From contig JAUCBJ010005025.1 of the NCBI GenBank assembly GCA_032718475.1, positions 1 to 59,253 on the forward strand: a stretch of DNA of 59,253 nucleotides, written 5' to 3'. The position numbers were made by a program, and so were the translations under genes. The stretch comes from Nemertoderma westbladi (Eukaryota; Xenacoelomorpha; Nemertodermatida; Nemertodermatidae). Each line of letters starts with the position of its first letter. Position 1 is the stretch's first letter. Of the stretch, positions 11,901 to 23,510 are shown piece after piece. The notes beneath the pieces were generated by a model. The model was not told the DNA's origin. It saw only the letters and a list, made by a program, of their open reading frames with translations, and ran no database searches.

Positions 11901-14900
11901 CTGAATTAATAGTTCAGTATACTGAATTAATAGTTCAGTAATACTGAATTAATAGTTTAGTAATACTGAATTAATAGTTCGGTAATACTGAATTAATAGT
12001 TCGGTAATACTGATTTAATAGTTCGGTAAATTAATAGTTCAGTAATACTGAATTAATAGTTCACTAATACTGAATTAATAGTTCAGTAATACTGAATTAA
12101 TAGTTCACTAATACTGAATTAATAGTTCAGTAATACTGAATTAATAGTTCGGTAATACTGAATTAATAGTTCAGTAATACTGAATTAATAGTTCGGTAAT
12201 ACTGAATTAATAGTTCAGTAATACTGAATTAATAGTTCAGTAATACTGAATTAATAGTTCAGTAATACTGAATTAATAGTTCAGTAATACTTAATTAATA
12301 GTTCAGTAATACTGAATTAATAGTTCAGTAATACTGAATTAATAGTTCGGTAATACTGAATTAATAGTTCAGTAATACTGAAATAATAGTTCGGTAATAC
12401 TGAATTAATAGTTCAGTAATACTGAATTAATAGTTCAGTAATACTGAATTAATAGTTCAGTAATACTGAATTAATAGTTCAGTAATACTGAATTAATAGT
12501 TCAGTAATACTGAATTAATAGTTCAGTAATACTGAATTAATAGTTCGGTAATACTGAATTAATAGTTCAGTAATACTGAATTAATAGTTCGGTAATACTG
12601 AATTAATAGTTCAGTAATACTGAATTAATAGTTCAGTAATACTGAATTAATAGTTCAGTAATACTGAATTAATAGTTCAGTAATACTGAATTAATAGTTC
12701 AGTAATACTGAATTAATAGTTCAGTAATACTGAATTAATAGTTCAGTGATACTGAATTAATAGTTCAAATACTGAATTAATAGTTCGGTAATACTGAATT
12801 AATAGTTCAGTAATACTGAATTAATAGTTCAGTAATACTGAATTAATAGTTCAGTAATACTGAATTAATAGTTCAGTAATACTGAATTAATAGTTCAGTA
12901 ATACTGAATTAATAGTTCAGTAATACTAAATTAATAGTTCAGTAATATTGAATTAATAGTTCAGTAATACTGAATTAATAGTTCACTAATACTGAATTAA
13001 TAGTTCAGTAATACTAAATTAATAGTTCAGTAATACTGAATTAATAGTTCACTAATACTGAATTAATAGTTCAGTAATACTAAATTAATAGTTCAGTAAT
13101 ACTGAATTAATAGTTCACTAATACTGAATTAATAGTTCAGTAATACTAAATTAATAGTTCAGTAATACTGAATTAATAGTTCACTAATACTGAATTAATA
13201 GTTCAGTAATACTGAATTAATAGTTCAGTAATACTGAATTAATAGTTCAGTAATACTGAATTAATAGTTCGGTAATACTGAATTAATAGTTCAGTAATAC
13301 TGAATTAATAGTTCGGTAATACTGAATTAATAGTTCAGTAATACTGAATTAATAGTTCAGTAATACTGAATTAATAGTTCAGTAATACTGAATTAATAGT
13401 TCAGTAATACTGAATTAATAGTTCGGTAATACTGAATTAATAGTTCAGTAATACTGAATTAATAGTTCAGTAATACTGAATTAATAGTTCAGTAATACTG
13501 AATTAATAGTTCAGTAATACTGAATTAATAGTTCGGTAATACTGAATTAATAGTTCAGTAATACTGAATTAATAGTTCAGTAATACTGAATTAACAGTTC
13601 GATAATACTGATTTAATAGTTCAGTAATACTGAATTAATAGTTCAGTAATACTGAATTAATAGTTCAGTAATACTGAATTAATAGTTCGGTAATACTGAA
13701 TTAATAGTTCAGTAATACTGAATTAATAGTTCAGTAATACTGAATTAATAGTTCGGTAATACTGAATTAATAGTTCAGTAATACTGAATTAATAGTTCAG
13801 TAATACTGAATTAATAGTTCGGTAATACTGAATTAATAGTTCAGTAATACTGAATTAATAGTTCAGTAATACTGAATTAATAGTTCAGTAATACTGAATT
13901 AATAGTTCGGTAATACTGAATTAATAGTTCAGTAATACTGAATTAATAGTTCAGTAATACTGAATTAACAGTTCGATAATACTGATTTAATAGTTCAGTA
14001 ATACTGAATTAATAGTTCAGTAATACTGAATTAATAGTTCAGTAATACTGAATTAATAGTTCAGTAATACTGAATTAATAGTCAGTAATACTAAATTAAT
14101 AGTTCAGTAATACTGAATTAATAGTTCAGATATACTGAATTAATAGTTTAGTAATACTGAATTAATAGTTCGGTAATACTGAATTAATAGTTCGGTAATA
14201 CTGATTTAATAGTTCGGTAAATTAATAGTTCAGTAATACTGAATTAATAGTTCAGTAATACTGAATTAATAGTTCAGTAATACTGAATTAATAGTTCAGT
14301 AATACTGAATTAATAGTTCAGTAATACTGAATTAATAGTTCAGTAATACTGAATTAATAGTTCAGTAATACTGAATTAATAGTTCGGTAATACTGAATTA
14401 ATAGTTCAGTAATACTGAATTAATAGTTCAGTAATACTGAATTAACAGTTCGATAATATTGATTTAATAGTTCAGTAATACTGAATTAATAGTTCAGTAA
14501 TACTGAATTAATAGTTCGGTAATACTGAATTAATAGTTCAGTAATACTGAATTAATAGTTCAGTAATACTGAATTAATAGTTCAGTAATACTGAATTAAT
14601 AGTTTAGTAATACTAAATTAATAGTTCAGTAATACTGAATTAATAGTTCAGTAATACTGAATTAATAGTTCAGTAATACTGAATTAATAGTTTGGTAATA
14701 TTGATTTAATAGTTCAGTAATACTGAATTAATAGTTCAGTAATACTGAATTAATAGTTCAGTAATACTGAATTAATAGTTCAGTAATACTGAATTAATAT
14801 TTCAGTAATACTGAATTAATAGTTCAGTAATACTGACTTAATAGTTCAGTAATACTGAATTAATAGTTTGGTAATACTGAATTAATAGTTCAAATACTGA

Positions 14901-15581
14901 ATTAATAGTTCGGTAATACAGAATTAATAGTTCAGTAATACTGAATTAATAGTTCAAATACTGAATTAATAGTTCGGTAATACTGAATTAATAGTTCAGT
15001 AATACTGAATTAATAGTTCAGTAATACTGAATTAATAGTTCAGTAATACTGAATTAATAGTTCAGTAATACTGAATTAATAGTTCAGTAATACTGACTTA
15101 ATAGTTCAGTAATACTGAATTAATAGTTTGGTAATACTGATTTAATAGTTCAAATACTGAATTAATAGTTCGGTAATACTGAATTAATAGTTCAGTAATA
15201 CTGAATTAATAGTTCAAATACTGAATTAATAGTTCGGTAATACTGAATTAATAGTTCAGTAATACTGAATTAATAGTTCAGTAATACTGAATTAATAGTT
15301 CAGTAATACTGAATTAATAGTTCAGTAATACTGAATTAATAGTTCAGTAATACTGAATTAATAGTTCAGTAATACTGAATTAATAGTTCAGTAATACTGA
15401 ATTAATAGTTTAGTAATACTGAATTAATAGTTCGGTAATACTGAATTAATAGTTCGGTAATACTAATTTAATAGTTCGGTAAATTAATAGTTCAGTAATA
15501 CTGAATTAATAGTTCAGTAATACTGAATTAATAGTTCAGTAATACTGAATTAATAGTTCAGTAATACTGAATTAATAGTTC
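8993..15581. repeat. 22-bp satellite array, about 300 copies
   Basis: A 6.6-kb array of a 22-bp unit made of TTCAGTAATACTGAA followed by a TTAATAG spacer. TTCAGTA-A-TACTGAA is a perfect 15-bp palindrome, so every unit can form a small hairpin or bind a dimeric protein. Main variants replace CAG by CGG or CAC, which break the dyad. Blocks recur, for example CGGTAATACTGATTTAATAG followed by a shortened CGGTAAATTAATAG unit (near 9530, 10160, 11650, 11830, 12020, 14200, 15470) and AACAGTTCGATAATACTG (near 9645, 10430, 13595, 13965, 14445), showing higher-order duplication. There are no spacers, leaders or cas-like genes, so this is a satellite and not a CRISPR array. Function unknown; pericentromeric-type satellite is possible. 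Confidence 0.95.
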
Positions 15582-18500
15582 TGATAAACAACCGCGACAC
15601 CTATACTAACAGCAGAACTGTTGAACAGACAAATACCCGTATACCTCTCTGCCAACCTAATGAGCTCTCGCCTAACCAATAAGACACAAAGACTGCTCTA
15701 CTGTTAAGTAAAGGGGATCAGGAGCGTGTTATTACTAAATTGTAAAGGTTGCTAAATACAAAACCGCTACTTACCGTTGGATGGCGCTAATCTGCCGTCC
15801 GCTAATATATTTTACTAAATTTACACAGCTCCTGCAAAATCGCTTGTTCCTTTCTCTACCGATCGCTCGATAGAGAGCTAACTGTTCGAATCTATGAGCC
15901 ACGCGGGAATAACCAAAACAATAAACCCGAGTCTGCTCCCTAAGCTTACTTAAGACGAGTGCGAGGGGCTTTGCACTCAGAGTATTCTTACGCCTAATTT
16001 TACTACTGAAATACGCCAATGCTTACGTCTTTTCTAATCGCGAATACTGAGGGTTCCCTAACGGAATGTGTGAATGCGAGAATATTTAAAATAATCGAAT
16101 AATGGTACAGTACAATGTCTTTCGTAGCTGATACCGCTCTGGGTCTAAACTTGCCTGCAGCTGGCTTTAGGCCAGCAACTTACTAGTGTCTTGCGTACTG
16201 ACTACTGCGATCTAGCTTATTGCCCGCTAATGCAAATAACCGCTCAGCGTGAATAGTTTACGGTACTCTAAATTATTACCTTAGCTACTCTCCGCTATGC
16301 TGCGTACTAATTCTTAATTTTACTAATCAATTACAGTCACAAATATGTAACAGCGTACTAATTACTAAGAGTTCCAGAATGCGTAATTCTAATTTATTAC
16401 ACAACAGGTTTCGCTAGTAATAGCCTAAAATGCCGTATTTCTTTGACCTAATCAGTAATTATTTGTTGTAACTAAGAAATAGAAATCAATCAAAGAGAAA
16501 GGGGCGCCTACCTAAGCATTCGTAATCATAGGCACACTTCAGTAACACACCAATCAGCGTCAGCAATCACAGATCACAATAGCACGACTTGCAATTATAC
16601 AATCTGCAATTATATAATTCGCAACATAATAATTCGCAATTGACTAATTCGCAATCTACTTACTCGCAACTTACTTACTTACTGTGAGGTATGCAGGCCC
16701 CTCCCGGGTACATCTAGGCTTCCTAACTAACCCAATTCCTGCCCCCCTAATACTAAATAGAGACAAAACCTGGATCATCAGCCCCCTAATTACTGTACCA
16801 GCGAGCGGTCTCCAACCTACAGCCCAAATTGCCCGACCGCAACGTTGACCCCCGCCAGCGTTGCCCGCTTTTGAATCCTCCGCACTCCCTTCGTCGCTAA
16901 CCCCCCGATGAGCCCACCGCCTACTGGCACCTTAGCCCTCCATTGATTGAATAGCTACCGTAGCGGCGCATGCAAATCACAAGTCTGACAGTCTCAGAAA
17001 TCCCGTAGGATTATTGCGTCGAAAAGAATTACATAGAACCATTAACTAAAAGGTAGAAATCACAGTTCCATGATGTAATTAGCAGTAATCTTTGAGATTG
17101 ATTGAGAAACACAACAAGAATCAAACAGAAATTATAAATTTGCAAATCATTTCAAGAAAATTAATCAAAGGGTAGAAATGCAGAAAAATACGCACAAAAT
17201 TGTACTCCTAAAAGTAGGTGAAGGGTGATATAGGATTGGTAATAAGGACTGAGGGAATAGGTACAGCTCTACCGGCAAACCGCCAATTTATAGGTGATCC
17301 GAGTGGGGTGATGCAATAAGGGTGATGCAATCGCTCTCCTATTGGCTCTCCAGTCCGCGCTAGCATTAGACCAACCTGGAAGCAGTTAGTCCAATTAGAA
17401 AGACGGATTGTAGCCCTATTGCTTCCCAAACCCTCAAATTATTACCATATATGGTAATGGATCATGTCCCTGGCTGCGGAATGGTCAGGATAGCGTCCCT
17501 AGATGCTAGCCCTATCGAAGCTAATAACAGCAAGCACATATCCAGGGTCCAACTGAACTTGCCACCCTGGAACTATCTACCTATATCTTAATACAAAATT
17601 ACGTAGGTAGGGCTACATACTATGCAAAATGGATGAGTTCAAAATATATGGGCGTTTCAATTTCCTTATCTAAATGTCACTGCGCTATTATGTCTTATCT
17701 AAAATATTATACTGCATAACGGACTAGTATTGCGTACAGTATAACGGACTAATATATTATACTGCATAATGAACCAATATATTATACTGTATAATGGCTA
17801 ATAATGTGTACAGCGCCATATACCGTAACACCGCTCCAAGGGAAATCATACAATGTTTCCCTCCAACTGTAGAAGAGTATAAGGTGATGTATACAAACAA
17901 AATAAATTTCTTCCAAATAACCTAAATACTTGATACTATAAATCCTACTATTTACAAAATATTGCTATAGATATTGCATAATGAATTGCATACAAATTAA
18001 ATTTACCAAATATTATCTCTCTCACTGTTTAACGATTATTACATACAAATTAAATTTACAAAATATTGTTTCTCGTTCGTACTACATAATGATTACTACA
18101 TACAAAATTAAATTTACAAAATATTACTTCCTTTATTTATTTACAAATTGACGGTCTACCTATTGAAATGGAACATGGCTAGGACAATGTCCCCCATTTC
18201 CCATCTCAAATTAACGATCAACATAAACAAGATAAACTAAATATAAACGTATTTGAGGCTAAATTTTTAACTAAATTGCATTAAAGGCCGATAATCAAAC
18301 TAAATATAAAATACGTAATAATTTCTTTCATTTTCGGACTTTACTTAATTTCTTATAAAAAAAGCAAATCATCTTGGTTTGATGATTGCTCAGGTAAGTG
18401 AAAGGAGTAAGCCAAACCCGCGGGTTTGTCTCCCCAATCACTTCCTTTGCCTCTTTCAATAAAGTTTAGAGCAAATAAAGTCATATACACAAAATCAAAT

Positions 18501-18709
18501 ATAGTATAGGCTCAAAATCATATTTCCAACGGACTATAAAATAAAAGTATTTCCTTTCAATATTTTTCGGCCTTCGAAATTAAAATTCTAAAATATGGAT
18601 ACGACTAGTGTATATGAGTCCAGTCGAATGATTGATCAAAACCTACGATATACATCAGAGCGATGATGATGTATATGTCTAGAGTTTGTCGCTCCGTGAT
18701 ATTATAGTC
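15582..18709. other. non-coding flank, probably the distal (3') part of the outer BEL element
   Basis: No gene seen. The region lies beyond the degraded third ORF of the outer minus-strand BEL element, where its 3' LTR would be expected, but with no second LTR in view the border cannot be set. It carries short tandem repeats: TTCGCAA-type units at 16590-16680, ATTATACTGCATAACGGAC-type units at 17705-17800, and a 60-70-bp repeat with TACAAATTAAATTTACAAAA at 17980-18125. The satellite ends abruptly at 15581, which may be an insertion border. Confidence 0.4.
18649..18675. repeat. hairpin motif, copy 1
   Basis: TATACATCA (18649-18657) and TGATGTATA (18667-18675) are perfect 9-bp arms around GAGCGATGA. 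A related hairpin is at 19136-19162 with a paired C-to-T and G-to-A change in its arms. Confidence 0.6.
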
Positions 18710-19790
18710 TCATCGGCTAGCTCCTGGGTCTCTCGGGCTCGCTCCTCTCGTTTTTCCCCTCCCCAGATACACCAGTCTACCCCCTGTAGACTCTGTTGAC
18801 GGCGTCCTTGAGGCGTCACTTCCCGGAACCGGCGACGACGTTCCCTGGGCACCGACTATCTCCCGACTGGTGCTCCTCCCTCGGCCTCGTCCCATTTGCC
18901 GTGTCCCTGTGGGCGCCTCCGCCAACTCCTTTTTCTTCAACCATAGAATAGAACTGCTCGTCCTTGGCTTGACGCTTGCCAAGGACTCCTCCTTCTGGTA
19001 CTTGCCGCGAGCTGTGAGCTCCGGCTGTTGTCGCTGTGGGCGCGGCGGTCCTGATCCTCCACTCGTTCAGAGGTCAATGACCCCAAACGAGTCTCTTTAG
19101 GCCGCCAATTGTGCGCTGGGTAATAAATCTAGACGTATATATCAGAGCGACGACGATATATAAAGGATTGGACATATTCGGGCTTAATAATGCGTTCGTC
19201 GAAACTTTCCGAAATAATTTGGAGTAAATATCGTATAAACGCGGATCGTGGGTATAGTTAGTAGACGGATGGATGGCGCAAATCTCGTCTGGATACTCAG
19301 GCGTGACCTTCCTTTCCTGGTGAAGCGAAGTGAACGTGGTCCAGGAACTCGAGTCCCGTGCCGCTTCGCGCCGCGCCTCTAGGTCCTTATAGGCTCGGTA
19401 TAGCGAAATGGCCGCCGCCGTGTCTATGCCGTGTCGAACAGGTTTAATCTCCGTATACGGATCTAAAGTTGTAACGGTCAGCGTAATGAGTCTCGGAGGT
19501 CGCTTTCTGCTGAAGTCGATACTGATCATCGGGTTGCTCATCGGGTAACCTCCCTCGTTATATCTAAGGAACTGGTGAGCTTGACATCGTGTTAATATCG
19601 GTTCTGGATGTTGCTCGTCTAGTCGGTCGGGAATCGCCACGTCTTGTCCACTCATGCATCCGCCGCATCCATAGAACAACTTGTATACGTTGAAACCCCC
19701 TGGCGCCGCCTCGTCCTCGCCTCAAGTCTTCCGGTAAAGATGCATCCCGTCGAATTGATCTCGGGCGGCAGGTAGCGGTTCATCGTTCAT
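18710..19790 (-). pseudogene. outer BEL element, degraded third ORF with Cys motif
   Basis: On the minus strand a reading frame starts at an ATG near 19788 (MNDEPLPAARDQFD), meets a TGA after HLYRKT, and continues in the same frame through GEDEAAPGG, VYKLFYGCGGC, LTRCQAHQF, DTAAAISLYRAYKDLEARRE to a stop at 19074. A second frame (18982-18710) is Arg/Gly/Ser-rich and could be its shifted C-terminus. The TGA-G(D/E) followed 12-13 residues later by Y-x-L-x-(W/Y) and a Cys matches the third ORF of the inner element (29801-31249), so I call it a homologue; overall similarity is weak. Its position, downstream of pol once the inner element is removed, agrees. Function unknown; a nucleic-acid-binding role is inferred from the Cys spacing. 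Confidence 0.5.
19136..19162. repeat. hairpin motif, copy 2
   Basis: TATATATC (19136-19143) and GATATATA (19155-19162) are perfect 8-bp arms around AGAGCGACGAC. The loop matches copy 1 (18649-18675) apart from A/G changes, and the arm changes keep pairing. Confidence 0.6.
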
Positions 19791-20060
19791 CCAATTACAC
19801 GGTGGGTAAATCAGTTAGATGCCGTCGAAGGACAGACTTCCCGAACACCCCCGCTGCCTTCCAGCAGTTCAGGTTCGACTCTCTAGATCCCGTCTCTTCC
19901 TAACTATCCTCTAACCTATTCCCATGCATAGCGCAAAAACTTTGGAGATAAACTGGCCGTGACCAACTCACTTTTTGATGCCCAAACTACTCCCATTACT
20001 CGTACTAAACTACAGTAGTTAGAAAGGACTATAGCCACAATACTCGACTATACCAAACCC
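19791..20060. other. outer BEL element, spacer between pol and third ORF (left half)
   Basis: Non-coding. It is continuous with 32536-32968 in the outer element before the inner element inserted at ACAGG. Confidence 0.5.
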
Positions 20061-20065
20061 ACAGG
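20061..20065. repeat. target-site duplication ACAGG (left)
   Basis: The same five bases follow the right LTR at 32531-32535. A 5-bp duplication fits BEL/Pao integration. Confidence 0.85.
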
Positions 20066-21268
20066 TGTAAAAGCTTTTGTGGGATAACTGATTCGTTTGC
20101 CTTGCTGGCCAGTTCCCCCCCGGTCGCTAGAATACTCTAAAAAGGATCTATAGGTAAAATAGTGCAAGCTACCAGCTTATTGGCTGATGGGCTGTACGAG
20201 AGTATCTGGGTTCTGTTCGATCGGCGGCCAACCAGCTTAGGGAGGTTGCCTTAGCCTTGCTGTCCGTATCGGCCAATAGAATTTGAGTGGGCGTTGATTT
20301 TGACCTATCCCAGAGCTACTGAACTGAATTTCCTATCTGTATGCTCATCCTCTGTGTTGGACGGGAGCTTCGGGGAATAAGGGTAGTTGGTATCCTCGTA
20401 TAGTGATAGTAGTCATATGATTTTATATGATTCTGTTGTTGTGTTCCCATTTTCGCCATAACACCGGCTTTTTGGGAAGAACTCTAGTAAAACTGCTTAA
20501 ATTATCGAAAGTATAAACTGTTATCCGATCAACTAATCAATCAATCTTATCTGATCTAATTAACTCACTATTAATCATATTGTTTGTACTGTTATTTACC
20601 GTCAGTTATTAATTGTATCTATTTGTTGATGGAAATATTGCTCTTTGGAGAATACTGATAAATCACCCAAATTCCCAATTTTCTTGATACACTACAGGTT
20701 AGAGAGACAGGCTATATATAACAATTGCGATTTATATTAATGTGGTGTGTATTGAATCTAATGTTATTTAGCAGACCCTACATGAGTCAATTGCTGCTCT
20801 CTTTATGTGTGATCAAATTTACTGACGGTCGGCAGAATAGTGTGCATGATTGTGATTGGTAACAAAGCATTTCCTAAAGAATGCGCCTTATACTTTAATC
20901 ATAAGCAGTATCGTTGCGTTTAGTATAAGTCCTAGTTCTGTTTAAATAGATAGAACGCCACGTCCTAAAGGAACTGTTAATATTTCCCGAAAGCCAATAA
21001 TATCTGTCAGAAATTAATTATTAGTGATCAATCGAATAATACAGTAGGTTTACACTGCAACCTTACACTGCAATAATAAAATTTAAGCAGCCGAATTCAG
21101 CCTCCCGGGTGTAGATCCATCGGGTGAATGATCGCGCATGGGCTGGCTTCGGGTAATGTTTTGTTTATTAGCATAAAATATTGTCGTATGCTAAAGGTGT
21201 TTTAATTAACTAAAAGACATATAAATTTTGGCAGGTTAAACTGCTAAAGGTCTTCAAAAGCGCGAACA
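20066..21268 (+). repeat. 5' LTR of inner BEL element
   Basis: 1203 bp, beginning TGTAAAAGC and ending GCGCGAACA. It matches the 3' LTR base for base wherever I compared them, with a constant offset of 11,262. No clear tRNA primer-binding site follows; the next bases are ATAACAGTTTATAGTC. Confidence 0.9.
20713..20720 (+). promoter_or_regulatory. probable TATA box of LTR promoter
   Basis: TATATATA lies about 650 bp into the LTR, and AATAAA at 21075-21080 could be the polyadenylation signal in R. The duplicates in the 3' LTR are at 31975-31982 and 32337-32342. This U3-R layout is inferred from spacing only. Confidence 0.4.
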
Positions 21269-23510
21269 ATAACAGTTTATAGTCTTATTGCAGTAGGCAA
21301 TAAGGTTGCAAGATACCGTAGGAACCGGTACTTCTGTAGGTCAGTAGGCCCAACTGCCAGAACCGGTACTGCTGTAGGTCCGTAGGTCCAACTGCCAGAA
21401 CCGGTACTTCTGTAGGTCTGTAGGCCAAACTGTCCTAACCGGTACTGCTGTATAAGTACATTAGTATTATTCGATTTGATTATTGTATACCGGTAGGTCT
21501 TGGTACTTAATCAGGGAACGGCCGCCCTGATTTTTATTTGAGATTCTACTTATTTCTGTCGGTTTGATTTACTAGTAGGCTAATATTGAGCAGAAGGCGT
21601 GTGACCCTGCTCAGATTGTTCAGATAATTGTAGGCTGAACTGCTGTCTGACTGTTGTTGGGTTTGGAGAGATTACGGCGTATGTAGAGTTTGTCTGATAA
21701 AGTGCCGTTAGTAAGTTGGGGCAGCCATATGCTGTAAGGTCAATCCCCTCTTAAAGAATAAGTCGTACTACCGTGTTAGAACGCATACTAACTAACTGTT
21801 TCAGAATCTGCATATACTGTAGTTTATTTAGGCTTGATCGTAGTCTGCCAGTGTTTTAGCCTGTGTTTGTTTGTGTGGTCTGTTCAGGTACCGTAATAGT
21901 TATTACTCAGATATTTTGTAGGCTGGATTGTTGTCTAGCTATTATTAGGTCTGAAGAGATTGCTGTGTGTGCGGAGTTGGTCTGATAAAGTGCTGTTAGT
22001 AAGTTGGGGCAGCCATATGCTGTAAGGTCAATCCCCTCTTAAAGAATAAGTCGTACTACCGTGTTAGAACGCATACTAACTAACCATTTCAGAATCTACA
22101 CGTACGGTAGTTTATTTAGGCTTGGTGGTAGTCTGCCAGCGTTTGGTTTGTATTTTGTTTGAGTATTCTGTACGGGTAGCGTAATATTTATTATTCAGAG
22201 TTTATGCGATTATTCGCAACATTCATGTCCCCAAGTTTATTCCTACAGTAATTGTGCTTGTTATACATACCGTTATAGTTAAATTAACCCCGGTACTACA
22301 CGGGCTGCTTGGCGTAGGACAAGACTGGTGACATTGTGCCCTGGTCACTCCAGCAGATGCCGTGGTTCTTTTAACTGTTCAAGTATATTTAACTACTGAT
22401 TATTTGTTATACCGGTACTTGTACCTAATTTAGGGTTTAGTGTACAGTGCTTTCCGAAGTAATTAGTGTGTAGGCAGTGTATTTGTGTTGTAAAGTGGTT
22501 GATAGGCACATTCGTTAGCTCTATTAACTTCTGGGTAGGAACAATCCGTGATACATAACGTAGTACCTATAGCGATACGGTTATAGGTCGTCAGGCGGTG
22601 GTATTTTCCTATCTGGACAGTACAGTATATTTACTACTACTTATTATTTTCAAATACCGTAGTACCCTGTCAGTTGTAATAACCAGAATTCTAACCCTTT
22701 GTTAGACTGGTTTGTAGTTCCCTGTAAAATTACCCTAAAAATTTGTACGTAATATTTTTGTTGTGTTTAATTAGAGAATTAATCTCATCTGTATCGTAAG
22801 TAATTTGTAGTATTAAGTAACTTAGGTAAATTAGAATTATCAGTTTTAGTGTCAAATAAATAGCACTTCACTGAGAGCGCACAGCTTCTGTGTAGTGACC
22901 CCCCAGAAATAATAACATTTATTTCAAATATTGACAAAAACCCATTTTACACGGGTATATATCTATTATAAATCAACTCAAACGATTTATAAATAGTAGG
23001 CCTGCCATACAACAACTAGGTCTCAAAATCAGTTGGACTACTGCTTAAATAACGGTAATAAAGTAAGTTAAAGTAACCAAGTAACCCTAAAATATTCAGA
23101 AATTCAATTATTCTAAAAATAATTGACATACCGGTACTTACCATAGGCTTATTATATTTATTTCTATAAATTTGAGCTGAAATCATACCGGTATTCTGTA
23201 ATTAATTCTAGTTCATAATTATACTTATATATACTATAAGTGTAAGCTGTATACCGGTATTCACGATAGGCCTATTATATATTTATATATATTTGTGCTA
23301 AAATTATATACCGGTACTCTGTGACAAATCTAGTCTGTAATAATACTTATATATATTATAAGCATACCGGTATTCTAATATATTGTATATATATTACGTT
23401 ACACTGAGTAACGGTATCGGTAATAAATCGCTAGGCTTGCGGTCATACTGAATTACCAGACTTGCTTTAACTGAAACTATAGTAGTAGACATTCAACTGT
23501 ATAGCTAAAC
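21269..23510 (+). other. leader of inner BEL element with three tandem-repeat tracts
   Basis: No gene. A 38-bp repeat with an AACCGGTACT core occurs 3.4 times at 21322-21452. A 288-bp unit is tandemly duplicated at 21620-21907 and 21908-22195; its AAGTTGGGGCAGCCATATGC core is unchanged. A 113-123-bp unit with ATACCGGTA occurs about 2.2 times at 23127-23380. A long repetitive leader may hold the packaging signal (inference). Confidence 0.6.

Noticed and set aside
8993-15581. Array of short regular repeats resembling a CRISPR
   Set aside because: Units are contiguous with no unique spacers, and the surroundings are eukaryotic.
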